From positions 369 through 15,171 of the forward strand of contig JAMCRM010000213.1 of assembly GCA_023380575.1 (NCBI GenBank): DNA of 14,803 nucleotides, read 5' to 3'. How positions within the stretch are numbered: position 1 is the first letter of the stretch; each line of letters opens with the position of its first letter. Both the position numbers and the translations under genes were made by a program. This DNA comes from Acidobacteriota bacterium. GTDB taxonomy: Bacteria > Acidobacteriota > Terriglobia > Bryobacterales > Bryobacteraceae. Below the pieces are notes generated by a model, which saw only the letters and a list, made by a program, of their open reading frames with translations, did not search any database and was not told the origin of the DNA. Positions 8,285-14,803 of the stretch are shown in pieces.

Positions 8285-9043
8285 ATGTCACTGCTCCAGA
8301 TCAAGAACCTGCATGCCCGTATCGGCGAGCGTGAGATTCTGCGAGGAATCGATCTCAGCGTCGAGGCCGGTGAAGTCCACGCCATCATGGGGCCGAACGG
8401 CTCGGGCAAGAGCACGCTGGCCCAGGTGCTCTCCGGCCGCGACCTCTACCAGGTGACCGAGGGCGAGGTCCTTTACGACGACAAGAACCTGCTGGACATG
8501 GCGCCGGAGGAGCGCGCCCGGGAAGGCATTTTCATGGCCTTTCAGTACCCGGTGGAAATTCCCGGCGTGAGCAACCTGTATTTCCTCAAAGCCGCGCTTA
8601 ACCAGGTGCGCAAGCACCGCGGCCTGGAGGAACTCGACGCCATGGACTTCCTCAACCTAGTCAACGACAAGATGAAGCTCATGGAGATGGATCAAACGCT
8701 GCTCAACCGATCCGTCAACACGGGGTTTTCCGGCGGAGAGAAGAAACGCAACGAGATTTTCCACATGGCCGTGCTGGAGCCCCGCTTCGCCATCCTGGAC
8801 GAGACCGATTCGGGGCTGGATATTGACGCTCTGAAGATCGTCGCCAACGGGGTGAACTCGCTCCGCTCTCCCGAACGTTCCATGCTGGTGGTCACCCACT
8901 ACCAGCGGCTGCTGAACTACATTGTTCCGGACGTGGTGCACGTGCTGGCCGAGGGCCGCATCGTGCGTTCGGGCGGCAAGAACCTGGCCCTGGAGCTGGA
9001 AGAAACCGGCTACGCCGGGCTGGAGGAACCGGCACGCGCATGA
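8285..9043 (+). CDS. sufC: Fe-S cluster assembly ATPase SufC
   Basis: SufC is the ABC-type ATPase that binds the C-terminal parts of SufB and SufD; ATP-driven dimerisation reshapes the scaffold. The 252 residues contain every ABC motif: Walker A GPNGSGKST (36-44), Q-loop Gln87 in FQYP, signature FSGGEKKRNEI (148-158), Walker B FAILDE (168-173) with catalytic Glu173, D-loop SGLDIDAL, and His205 in the H-loop VVTH. FSGGEKKRNE and LDETDSGLDID are diagnostic for SufC rather than transporter ATPases, and no membrane permease lies nearby. There is no good ribosome-binding site immediately before the ATG, so reinitiation after sufB is likely. Its stop overlaps the sufD start by four bases (ATGA). 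Confidence 0.97.
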   Translation: MSLLQIKNLHARIGEREILRGIDLSVEAGEVHAIMGPNGSGKSTLAQVLSGRDLYQVTEGEVLYDDKNLLDMAPEERAREGIFMAFQYPVEIPGVSNLYFLKAALNQVRKHRGLEELDAMDFLNLVNDKMKLMEMDQTLLNRSVNTGFSGGEKKRNEIFHMAVLEPRFAILDETDSGLDIDALKIVANGVNSLRSPERSMLVVTHYQRLLNYIVPDVVHVLAEGRIVRSGGKNLALELEETGYAGLEEPARA

Positions 9044-10263
9044 TGCCCGTAGCGGAGTCGAATACGTACGCGCCGGTATGGCTTGCGGCCCTGAGGCAGC
9101 AAGGGAAGGCCCGCTTCAACACGCTCGGCTTCCCCACCACGCACGACGAGGAGTGGCGCTTCACCAGCGTGGCGCCCATCGTGCGCGCGGCTCTCGAGCC
9201 CTCCGCTCCGGCAAACGTGGATGGCCTGCCGTTCACGGTTCCGGGCGCGTGCACGTTGTTGGTGGTGAACGGCCGTTTCGTGCGCGCCGACCGCGCCCCC
9301 AAAGGTGTACGCCTGGCCAGCCTTGCGGAAGCGCTGCGCGCCGAACCAGAATTGCTCGAGCGGCACCTGGCCCGCTACGCCGGGTTCGAAAACCATGCCT
9401 TCGCCGCCCTGAACACCGGGTCCGTGGAAGACGGGGCGTTCGTGGTGGTGGCCAGGAACCAGGTAGTGGAGACCCCCATTCACCTGCTCCACGTGGCCGC
9501 GGGGGCGGGGGTATCGCATCCCCGTACCCTGGTGCTGGCCGGGGCCAACAGTCAGCTATCGCTGGTGGAAAGCTACATCGGCCTCAGCGATGATGTCTAT
9601 TTCACCAACGCGGTCACCGAAATCTGCGCCGGGGAAAACGCCGTGGTGGAGCACTGCAAGGTGCAACTGGAGCGTCCGCAGTCCTTCCACGTGGCGGTGA
9701 TGCAGGCCGAGGTCGGGCGCAGTGCCAACTTGACATCGCATTCCATTTCGTTCGGCGCCGCCCTGGCGCGCAACGACACGGGCGCGCTGCTCGGGGAGGG
9801 CAGCGAGTGCACCCTGAACGGCCTCTACATGGCAGGGGGGCGGCAGCACGTGGACAATCACACTGCCATCGATCACGCCAAGCCTCACGCCGTGAGCCAC
9901 CAGCTTTACAAGGGCATCCTCGACGGCCATGCCGCCGCCGTTTTCAACGGCAAAATCTACGTCCGCCCGGACGCGCAGAAAACCGACGCCAAACAAACCA
10001 ACAAGAACCTGCTCCTGAGCGAAGACGCGGCCGTCAATACCAAGCCCGAGCTGCAGATTTGGGCCGACGACGTGCGCTGCACCCATGGCGCCACCATCGG
10101 CCAGCTCGACGCAGAATCCATTTTCTACCTGCAATCGCGCGGCATCGGCCGCGAGGACGCCCGGGCCATGCTGACCCGCGCATTCGCAGGCGATATCCTG
10201 GAGCGCATCCGCATTCCCGCCTTGCGCGCCCGGCTCGAGGAGGTTCTTGCCGAAAAGCTATGA
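9040..10263 (+). CDS. sufD: Fe-S cluster assembly protein SufD
   Basis: SufD is the SufB paralogue that completes the SufBC2D scaffold and is needed for iron acquisition during assembly. The 407-residue protein has the SufD N-terminal helical region (TLGFPTTHDEEWRFTSVAPI), a beta-helix middle section, and the C-terminal signature NTKPELQIWADDVRCTHGAT. His349 in CTHGAT aligns with E. coli SufD His360, which together with SufB Cys405 is implicated at the subunit interface where the cluster forms. SIFYLQSRGIGREDARAMLT follows, typical of SufD. Two adjacent ATG codons at 9040 and 9043 could each serve as start; the first overlaps the sufC stop in ATGA. The gene ends in another ATGA overlap with sufS. 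Confidence 0.96.
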   Translation: MMPVAESNTYAPVWLAALRQQGKARFNTLGFPTTHDEEWRFTSVAPIVRAALEPSAPANVDGLPFTVPGACTLLVVNGRFVRADRAPKGVRLASLAEALRAEPELLERHLARYAGFENHAFAALNTGSVEDGAFVVVARNQVVETPIHLLHVAAGAGVSHPRTLVLAGANSQLSLVESYIGLSDDVYFTNAVTEICAGENAVVEHCKVQLERPQSFHVAVMQAEVGRSANLTSHSISFGAALARNDTGALLGEGSECTLNGLYMAGGRQHVDNHTAIDHAKPHAVSHQLYKGILDGHAAAVFNGKIYVRPDAQKTDAKQTNKNLLLSEDAAVNTKPELQIWADDVRCTHGATIGQLDAESIFYLQSRGIGREDARAMLTRAFAGDILERIRIPALRARLEEVLAEKL

Positions 10264-11489
10264 GCAGCGCTGCCAAGGCATCTTTCAATGTGGCGAGAGT
10301 CCGGGAGGACTTCCCCATCCTCAGCCAGCAGGTACACGGAAAACCGCTGGTCTATCTCGATAACGCCGCCACCAGCCAGAAGCCGCGCGCGGTGATTGAC
10401 GCGCTCATCCAGTTCTATACCGAGGACTGCGCCAACATTCATCGCGGCGTGCACGAGTTGAGCGAGCGCTCCACGCAGGCCTACGAAGAGGCGCGGGTAA
10501 AGATCAAGCGCTTCCTCAACGCCCCCGACGCCCGGCAGGTGATCTTCGTGCGCGGCACCACCGAGGGCATCAACCTGGTGGCCAACGGCACCCGGACCGC
10601 GGCCGGGGACGAGGTGCTCGTCTCCGCCATGGAGCACCACTCCAATATCGTGCCCTGGCAGATTCTGTGCGAGCGCAGCGGCGCGAAACTGCGCGTGATC
10701 CCCATGAACGACGCCGGCGAGCTGCTGCTGGACGAATACGAAAAGCTGCTCACTCCGCGCACCCGCATCGTCGCCCTTACTCACGTCTCCAACGCGCTCG
10801 GCACCATCAACCCGGTGCGGCAGATGATTCAAATGGCCCATCGGCAGGGCATCCCCGTGCTGCTCGACGGGGCCCAGGCAGCTCCCCACCTCCGCGTGGA
10901 CGTGCAGGACCTGGATTGCGATTTCTACGCGTTGAGCGGCCACAAAATGTTCGGCCCCACCGGCATCGGGGTGCTCTACGGACGGCGCGCGCTGCTCGAA
11001 GCCATGCCGCCCTACCAGGGCGGCGGCGACATGATCCGCACCGTCACTTTCGAAAAGACCACTTACAACGAACTGCCCTACCGCTTCGAAGCGGGCACAC
11101 CCAACATTTCCGCCGCCATCGGGCTGGGCGCCGCCGTCGATTACCTGGAGGGCATCGGGATGGAGAACATCGCCACCCACGAGCACGAACTGCTGGTGCA
11201 CGGCACCGCGCTGCTCTCCGGCATCAAGGGACTGCGCATCATCGGCACCGCCCGGGAAAAGGCCGGCGTGCTGTCGTTCGTGCTGGACGGCATTCATCCG
11301 CACGATGTGGGAACCATCCTGGACCATGAAGGCATCGCGGTTCGCACCGGCCACCATTGCGCCCAGCCGGTGATGGACCGTTTCGGCGTGCCCGCCACCA
11401 CCCGCGCCTCGCTCTCGTTCTACAACACCTGCGAGGAGCTGGATGCCCTGGCCGCCGGAATCGAAAAGGTAAAGGAGATACTCGGCTGA
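10260..11489 (+). CDS. sufS: Cysteine desulfurase SufS
   Basis: SufS is a class II PLP-dependent desulfurase that converts L-cysteine to alanine and leaves a persulfide on its active cysteine. The 409 residues start MSSAAKASFNVARVREDFPI. Visible residues include YLDNAATSQKP (32-42), His126 in MEHHSN, Asp203 and Gln206 in LLDGAQ, and Lys229 in LSGHKMFGPTG, which holds PLP. Catalytic Cys367 lies in RTGHHCAQP, with Arg382 following in TTRAS. An in-frame extension upstream exists inside sufD but is not desulfurase-like; the ATG at 10260 overlaps the sufD stop (ATGA). A GAGGAGG at 10237-10243 is rather far from the ATG, so coupling to sufD translation is likely. A SufU-type acceptor lies immediately downstream, and no sufE is present in this operon. 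Confidence 0.97.
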   Translation: MSSAAKASFNVARVREDFPILSQQVHGKPLVYLDNAATSQKPRAVIDALIQFYTEDCANIHRGVHELSERSTQAYEEARVKIKRFLNAPDARQVIFVRGTTEGINLVANGTRTAAGDEVLVSAMEHHSNIVPWQILCERSGAKLRVIPMNDAGELLLDEYEKLLTPRTRIVALTHVSNALGTINPVRQMIQMAHRQGIPVLLDGAQAAPHLRVDVQDLDCDFYALSGHKMFGPTGIGVLYGRRALLEAMPPYQGGGDMIRTVTFEKTTYNELPYRFEAGTPNISAAIGLGAAVDYLEGIGMENIATHEHELLVHGTALLSGIKGLRIIGTAREKAGVLSFVLDGIHPHDVGTILDHEGIAVRTGHHCAQPVMDRFGVPATTRASLSFYNTCEELDALAAGIEKVKEILG

Positions 11490-11926
11490 TGGTCAACGAT
11501 CTGTATCAGGAAATCATTCTCGACCACAGCAAGCGCCCGCGCAACTTCCACGGAATGGAGGATGCGACCCAGAAAGCGGAGGGCTACAACCCGCTCTGCG
11601 GCGACAAGGTGAAAGTGTTCCTGAGGATGGAAAACGGCGTCGTGCGCGACGTCAGCTTTCAGGGCGCGGGCTGTGCGATTTCCACGGCTTCGGCTTCGCT
11701 CATGACCGAAAGCCTCAGGGGCAAGACGCGTGAAGAAGCGTTGAAGATGATGGACCGCTTCCACGACCTGCTCACGCACGAGAGCCCGGTGACCAACGAA
11801 CTCGGCAAGCTGACCGTATTCTGCGGCGTGCGCGACTACCCGGCCCGGGTGAAATGCGCCACCCTCTGCTGGCACACCCTGAAATCAGCGCTCACCGGCG
11901 ACCAGGATCCGGTCTCGACGGAGTGA
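11489..11926 (+). CDS. sufU: SufU-type sulfur acceptor/transfer protein
   Basis: SufU accepts persulfide sulfur from SufS through its zinc site and passes it to SufB. The 145 residues begin MVNDLYQEIILDHSKRPRNF and carry Cys37 and Asp39 in PLCGDK, Cys62 in GAGCAIS and Cys123 in RVKCATLCW, matching the B. subtilis SufU zinc ligands (Cys41, Asp43, Cys66, Cys128). The distance from Cys62 to Cys123 matches SufU, which has a longer insertion than IscU in this interval, and the IscU-specific LPPVK chaperone motif is absent. This supports a sulfur-transfer role rather than a scaffold role. The ATG shares one base with the sufS stop (TGATG) and has AAAGGAGA about a dozen bases upstream. Confidence 0.94.
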   Translation: MVNDLYQEIILDHSKRPRNFHGMEDATQKAEGYNPLCGDKVKVFLRMENGVVRDVSFQGAGCAISTASASLMTESLRGKTREEALKMMDRFHDLLTHESPVTNELGKLTVFCGVRDYPARVKCATLCWHTLKSALTGDQDPVSTE

Positions 11927-11929
11927 GGC

Positions 11930-12256
11930 ATGATGAAGGACGACGTCATCAAAGCCCTGCACAGGGTGTACGATCCCGAGATTCCCGTGGATATTTACGA
12001 GCTTGGCCTGATCTATGACCTGGAGGTGGACGAAGCCGCCGGTGAGGTGGTAGTTCGCATGACCCTCACGGCGCCGAACTGTCCCGTGGCCGGCATCCTG
12101 CCGGGCCAGGTGGAGAGCGCGGTCCGTTCCGTCAAGGGAGTGAAAAACGCCAGCGTGGAGCTGGTTTTCGATCCGCCTTGGGGCAAAGAGCGCATGTCGC
12201 CAGCGGCCAGGCTGGCCCTGGGAATTCCGGACGATTACACTCCGATTCGACCATGA
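11930..12256 (+). CDS. sufT: SufT / DUF59 (MIP18-like) Fe-S maturation protein
   Basis: This is a 108-residue single-domain DUF59 protein, a family that includes SufT, PaaD and eukaryotic MIP18/CIA2, linked to Fe-S protein maturation or cluster delivery. Signatures are VYDPEIPVDIYELGLIYDLE (13-32), MTLTAPNCPVAG with conserved Cys51, and FDPPWGKERMSPAARLALGI near the C-terminus. There are two tandem ATGs at 11930 and 11933; GGAG at 11920-11923 suits the first, while GAGG at 11925-11928 suits the second. It starts three bases after sufU and its stop overlaps the rrf2 start (ATGA). Its place in an otherwise complete SUF operon supports a SufT role; the molecular activity of this family is less settled than that of SufBCDS. 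Confidence 0.88.
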   Translation: MMKDDVIKALHRVYDPEIPVDIYELGLIYDLEVDEAAGEVVVRMTLTAPNCPVAGILPGQVESAVRSVKGVKNASVELVFDPPWGKERMSPAARLALGIPDDYTPIRP

Positions 12257-12729
12257 AACTGAGCTCGCACGAAGAATACGGCCTGCGTTGCCTGCTGCGC
12301 ATCGGCTTTGCCGGGCAGGAGAAAAGCGTGACCATTCCGGAGATCAGCGAGGCCGAGGGGATGTCCCACGCCTACGCGGCCAAGCTCCTGCGCATACTGC
12401 GCCGTGGCGGCTTCATCCGCAGCGCCCGGGGCAAGGACGGTGGCTATACGCTGGCGCGCCCGGCGGGCGAGATCCTGATCCGCGACGTCATGAACGAACT
12501 CGGCGGCCGCTTCTTCGAGCCCGAGTTCTGCAACCACCACTCCGGCCAGATGCCGGTTTGCGCCAACACCGTGGACTGCTCGGTGCGCTCGCTGTGGCGC
12601 GCCCTGCAGGTGGTAGTGGATTCGGTCCTGAGCAAGACCTCCCTGCAGGACCTGATGCGCAACGAGCACGAAATGAATGCCTGGGTCGAATCCCTGCCCA
12701 AACCCGAGGGCCTGCGGCTGATTCACTAA
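12253..12729 (+). CDS. Rrf2-family transcriptional regulator, probable Fe-S sensor of the suf operon
   Basis: Rrf2-family proteins (IscR, SufR-like, RirA, NsrR) are winged-helix dimers, many of which bind an Fe-S cluster and regulate cluster assembly. The 158-residue protein starts MKLSSHEEYGLRCLLRIGFA, a typical Rrf2 N-terminal helix. The recognition region includes MSHAYAAKLLRILRRGGFIR (37-56) and the wing ARGKDGGYTLARP. Three cysteines, Cys93, Cys103 and Cys109, lie where Rrf2 sensors hold their cluster, with nine- and five-residue spacers. E. coli IscR has Cys92, Cys98 and Cys104, so the first spacer is longer here. The start overlaps the sufT stop (ATGA), making this the last gene of the operon. 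The likely target is the palindrome at 6771-6790. Whether it represses or activates, and which cluster it binds, cannot be read from the sequence. Confidence 0.9.
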   Translation: MKLSSHEEYGLRCLLRIGFAGQEKSVTIPEISEAEGMSHAYAAKLLRILRRGGFIRSARGKDGGYTLARPAGEILIRDVMNELGGRFFEPEFCNHHSGQMPVCANTVDCSVRSLWRALQVVVDSVLSKTSLQDLMRNEHEMNAWVESLPKPEGLRLIH

Positions 12730-13191
12730 CTAACGGGGCGCGGAGCCGCCTGATACCGGTTTGACCTTCCGGGCGCCGGAGCCGCGCCTGGTTTTTCTCG
12801 TCTCCCGCACGAAACGAGCCATCGATTTGGAAACGTGTTCCAGCACGGTGGCCCATTCCTCCAGATGCCGCTCACCCCCCGGGGTGAGCGTATAGACCCG
12901 GCGCGCGGGACCGGCGTTATCGGTTTCCCACTCGGACCTGACATTCCCGTTCATCTCCAGCCGGCGCAGCGTCCGGTACAGGGCGCCCCTCTCGATTTCG
13001 GCGTCCGTGAGGGCGTGCTCCTGCAAATCGGCCGACAGGTCGTAGCCGTACGAATGCCCCTTCTTCTTCAGAAGCAACAGAACCACCGGCTCGACAAAAC
13101 GGTACAGGTTTCCCATGGCGCACGTGCAAGGCTGATTGCCACTATGCCTCCGGCAAATCTTTCGGGGCTCTTTGACGTGGTTCGGCGTCAT
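12730..13191 (-). CDS. PadR-family winged-helix transcriptional regulator
   Basis: PadR-family proteins are dimeric winged-helix repressors, often of detoxification or efflux genes. The core is clear: RFVEPVVLLLLKKKGHSYGY, then ALYRTLRRLEMNGNVRSEWE (recognition helix) and the wing ARRVYTLTPGGERHLEEW, followed by a short dimerisation helix and a basic tail KTRRGSGARKVKP. The start is uncertain. ATG at 13191 gives 153 residues, has GGAG five bases upstream (13197-13200), and includes Cys13, Cys22 and Cys24 before the domain. ATG at 13116 (MGNLYRFVEP) would give 128 residues but lacks a clear ribosome-binding site. The gene follows the two-component cluster on the same strand after 53 bases. Its stop abuts the rrf2 stop with no gap. 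The target and inducer are not evident. Confidence 0.87.
   Translation of the reverse strand: MTPNHVKEPRKICRRHSGNQPCTCAMGNLYRFVEPVVLLLLKKKGHSYGYDLSADLQEHALTDAEIERGALYRTLRRLEMNGNVRSEWETDNAGPARRVYTLTPGGERHLEEWATVLEHVSKSMARFVRETRKTRRGSGARKVKPVSGGSAPR
12869..12890. repeat. Perfect 10-bp inverted repeat within padR, 139 bases past the suf operon stop
   Basis: Arms CGCTCACCCC (12869-12878) and GGGGTGAGCG (12881-12890) pair exactly around a two-base centre. The following plus-strand bases (TATAGACC) are not a T-run. On the minus strand these bases encode the wing segment LTPGGER of the PadR protein. It could pause or attenuate transcripts leaving the suf operon, or be a codon-driven coincidence. 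Confidence 0.45.
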
Positions 13192-13244
13192 ACCTGCTCC
13201 AAGACTAGCACGGACCTGAATCGACGCAAGCGCACCTGCTTCGG
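13192..13244 (-). promoter_or_regulatory. Spacer between the receiver gene and padR, possible padR promoter
   Basis: On the minus strand TTGCGT and TAGTCT, separated by 16 bases, resemble a -35/-10 pair just before the longer padR start. AGCAGGT occurs twice in this spacer, at its two ends. No terminator hairpin with a T-run follows the receiver gene, so readthrough into padR is also possible. Confidence 0.3.
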
Positions 13245-13643
13245 CTAGTTCCGCGAATTTCCCGCGCCCAGAATCTGATTGATCCTACCCATCAACTGCT
13301 CCGGGTCGGGCGGCTTATCGAAGTATCCTTCCGGCGGACGCACCTGTCTGCGCGTCTCGATAAAGCGCTTGAAATCGTGGCTGATTCCCGTGATCATAAC
13401 GACCGGGATGGCGCACGTCTCCGGATCGCCCTGCAGGTCCCGGAACATCCGCACCCCGGTTTCCTCGGGCATGGAGATATCCAGTGTGATCAGGTCCGGG
13501 CGTTGCGACTTCGCCTTATTGAAACCTTCCTTGCCGTCGGCCGCGGTAATCACCGCGAAGCCGTGATCTTCGAACAGCGCCGTGAGATAGGAAACCTCAT
13601 CGGCTTCGTCTTCCACGATCAGAATCGTCTTCTTTGCACTCAT
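13245..13643 (-). CDS. Single-domain response regulator (CheY-like receiver)
   Basis: This is a stand-alone phospho-receiver of 132 residues with no output domain. Starting MSAKKTILIVEDEADEVSYL, it has acidic Glu11-Asp12-Glu13 for metal binding, phospho-acceptor Asp55 in DLITLDISMPEETG, the conserved Thr in MITG, and Lys in YFDKP. A stretch of about 20 residues between MITG and the FDKP motif (HDFKRFIETRR and following) is longer than in CheY. The neighbouring receiver is also extended there, so both may belong to the same subfamily. The ATG at 13643 has AAGGAG at 13652-13657, eight bases upstream. It overlaps the preceding receiver gene by four bases (ATGA), so it is the third gene of the cluster. 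The likely phosphodonor is the adjacent histidine kinase. Output must be by protein-protein contact or phosphorelay. Confidence 0.92.
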   Translation of the reverse strand: MSAKKTILIVEDEADEVSYLTALFEDHGFAVITAADGKEGFNKAKSQRPDLITLDISMPEETGVRMFRDLQGDPETCAIPVVMITGISHDFKRFIETRRQVRPPEGYFDKPPDPEQLMGRINQILGAGNSRN

Positions 13644-14161
13644 GGTATAGGCTCCTTGTTGCGCAAAGCCTGCAGCGCCCGCTGCAGGGCATCGCGGTCC
13701 GCTTCGGAGAGTTCGCGAAGCAGTTCGCGCCGCAAATCCTCGGGTTCCGGAGCCGGCGGCTCCGGATTCTCCATTCCCAGCAGTTCCCGGACGGCGGCGA
13801 CATAGGTGGCCGGCCGCACCGGCTTCTCGAGATAGACGCCGGGACCGGAGATGGTCATCTCTTCAAAGTCCGCCCTGCCGAGGTCGTCCCGCGCATGCCC
13901 GGTGACGATCAGCACCGGTATGCGAGAGAGCGTCCGGTCCTTCTGCAGCTCGCGGTAGAGCCTGGCGCCGGAGTGCCTGGGCATCACCAGGTCGAGCGAG
14001 ATCAGGTCCGGCGGACTGCGCCGGATCATGTCCAGTGCCTGCAGGCCGTCGAGGGCGGTGTCCACCGCGAATCCGGCATCCTCCAGAGCGTCCCTCAGGT
14101 AGGCGCGAACATCCGGTTCGTCGTCCACCACTAATACGCGCTTCGGTATTTCGCTGATCAC
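13640..14161 (-). CDS. Response regulator: receiver domain with C-terminal helical extension
   Basis: This receiver protein has 173 residues and starts at GTG 14159-14161, overlapping the kinase stop by four bases (GTGA) and preceded by an AGGGGA ribosome-binding site. Residues about 7-130 form a CheY-like fold with Asp13-Asp14-Glu15, phospho-acceptor Asp57 in DLISLDLVMPRHSG, the conserved Thr in IVTGH, and Lys in YLEKPV. Residues 131-173 are a proline/glutamate linker (ENPEPPAPEPED) followed by a charged helix (LRRELLRELSEADRDALQRA). I do not recognise this helix as a DNA-binding or enzymatic domain; it could be a dimerisation or docking helix. It probably receives phosphate from the kinase encoded immediately upstream, alongside the second receiver downstream. 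Confidence 0.92.
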   Translation of the reverse strand: MISEIPKRVLVVDDEPDVRAYLRDALEDAGFAVDTALDGLQALDMIRRSPPDLISLDLVMPRHSGARLYRELQKDRTLSRIPVLIVTGHARDDLGRADFEEMTISGPGVYLEKPVRPATYVAAVRELLGMENPEPPAPEPEDLRRELLRELSEADRDALQRALQALRNKEPIP

Positions 14162-14803
14162 GGCTTCCCCTGTTCCATCTTCGTCTGTGCGGCCGCCGCG
14201 AGCGCTTCCAGGCGCCGGCGCGGCAGGCGGATACGGAAGATCGATCCCTGGCCGGTGACCGAATCCAGCTCGATGCAGCCGCCGTGCTCCTGGACGATTT
14301 TCCGCGTCGTGAGGAGCCCCAGCCCGGTCCCCTTCCCGCCCTTGGTGGTGAAAAAGGTGGTGAAAAGTCTGCCTTTGACTTCCTGGTCCATGCCGCAGCC
14401 GTTATCGGCGACCTCGACCACCAGGTCGCCGCTCTCTTCGCGAGTGCGGACGATGACTTTCCCGCCGGGCTCCTCGCGCAGCACGGCGGCATCGATGCCG
14501 TTGGAAACAAGGTTGGTCAGGCAGGTTTCCAGCCCGCTCGGATCGAGCGGCGCCTCCCGCACCGGCTCGCCGGGTTCGAAGACCAGTTCCACGCCGTTGC
14601 GCGCGGCGGCATCGCGATACAACTCCACCACGGCGCGCGCGATGGCGCTCAGATCCGCCGGCCGGACTTCCGGCAGCCGGCCCTTGGCGAAGCTGAGGAA
14701 ATCCTTCACCAGCGTAGTGGTTTTCTCGAAATTGCGCTGGAGGATCTGCCAGCCGTCGGCGATGCGCCCGGCATCTCCGCGGCGAAGGCCGGTATCGAGG
14801 ATG
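14158..14803 (-). CDS. Sensor histidine kinase, C-terminal part (5' truncated by window edge)
   Basis: The frame stays open to the right edge, so only the last 214 or so residues are seen. A GTG at 14707-14709 is internal, because the upstream codons read GWQILQRNFEKTTTLVKDFL, a typical end of a histidine-kinase dimerisation helix pair continuing into LSFAKGRLPEV. The HATPase_c domain follows, with N-box LTNLVSNGIDAAV, G1 box VADNGCGMD, F-box FTTFFTTKGGKG and G2 box GTGLGL, then the terminal GGCIELDSVTGQGSIFRIRLP. The phospho-accepting histidine and any sensor domain lie outside the window, so the signal is unknown. It is the first visible gene of the cluster and overlaps the next receiver gene by four bases. 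Confidence 0.93.
   Translation of the reverse strand, partial: ILDTGLRRGDAGRIADGWQILQRNFEKTTTLVKDFLSFAKGRLPEVRPADLSAIARAVVELYRDAAARNGVELVFEPGEPVREAPLDPSGLETCLTNLVSNGIDAAVLREEPGGKVIVRTREESGDLVVEVADNGCGMDQEVKGRLFTTFFTTKGGKGTGLGLLTTRKIVQEHGGCIELDSVTGQGSIFRIRLPRRRLEALAAAAQTKMEQGKP

Noticed and set aside
9807..10259. Upstream in-frame extension of sufS inside sufD
   Set aside because: The extension is Arg/Pro/His-rich and not desulfurase-like; the ATG at 10260 begins family-like sequence and overlaps the sufD stop exactly.
10125..11357. 410-codon minus-strand open frame inside sufD and sufS
   Set aside because: It is antisense to conserved desulfurase sequence; its length reflects scarcity of stop codons in GC-rich DNA.

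Overview
The window is a GC-rich, densely packed bacterial chromosome segment. It carries core metabolic genes (tRNA pseudouridine synthase, orotate phosphoribosyltransferase), a complete SUF iron-sulfur cluster operon, a lone TolC-like channel, a membrane Ser/Thr kinase with a C-terminal PD40 beta-propeller, and a two-component cluster. The channel's signal peptide points to a diderm. The kinase-propeller architecture and the SufBCDS-SufU-SufT-Rrf2 gene set resemble Acidobacteriota (Solibacter/Bryobacter-like). That assignment is inference from gene content, because no rRNA or other definitive marker is present. I see no tRNA, rRNA, CRISPR array, insertion sequence or phage gene.

Layout. 1-456 (+): 3' end of a ThiF/E1-like adenylyltransferase gene. 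457-1820 (-): pyrE then truA, overlapping by one base. 1868-3811 (+): TolC-family outer-membrane channel, divergent from pyrE. 3815-6544 (-): transmembrane Ser/Thr protein kinase. 6545-6829: divergent intergenic region holding the suf promoter and a palindromic operator candidate. 6830-12729 (+): sufB-sufC-sufD-sufS-sufU-sufT-rrf2, nearly all joined by start/stop overlaps. 12730-13191 (-): PadR-family regulator. 13245-14803 (-): histidine kinase (N-terminal part outside the window) followed by two stand-alone receiver proteins, again with overlapping start/stop codons.

How the genes work together. SufS releases sulfur from cysteine, SufU accepts and passes it on, and the SufBCD ATPase scaffold builds the cluster. 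SufT (DUF59) probably helps mature or deliver clusters. The last gene encodes an Rrf2 protein with three cysteines that could sense cluster supply and act back on the palindrome over the sufB promoter. The kinase/two-receiver cluster at the right end has no DNA-binding output domain of its own. A PadR regulator lies downstream on the same strand, but a functional link is unproven.

The window looks mostly like well-known gene families. The less ordinary features are the 3'-terminal position of the SUF regulator and its cysteine spacing, the operator candidate, three convergent gene pairs separated by 0, 3 and 0 bases with inverted repeats inside the facing genes, the two-receiver cluster, and the truncated E1-like gene whose neighbours lie outside the window. 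I found no clear evidence of a wholly new system inside these boundaries.
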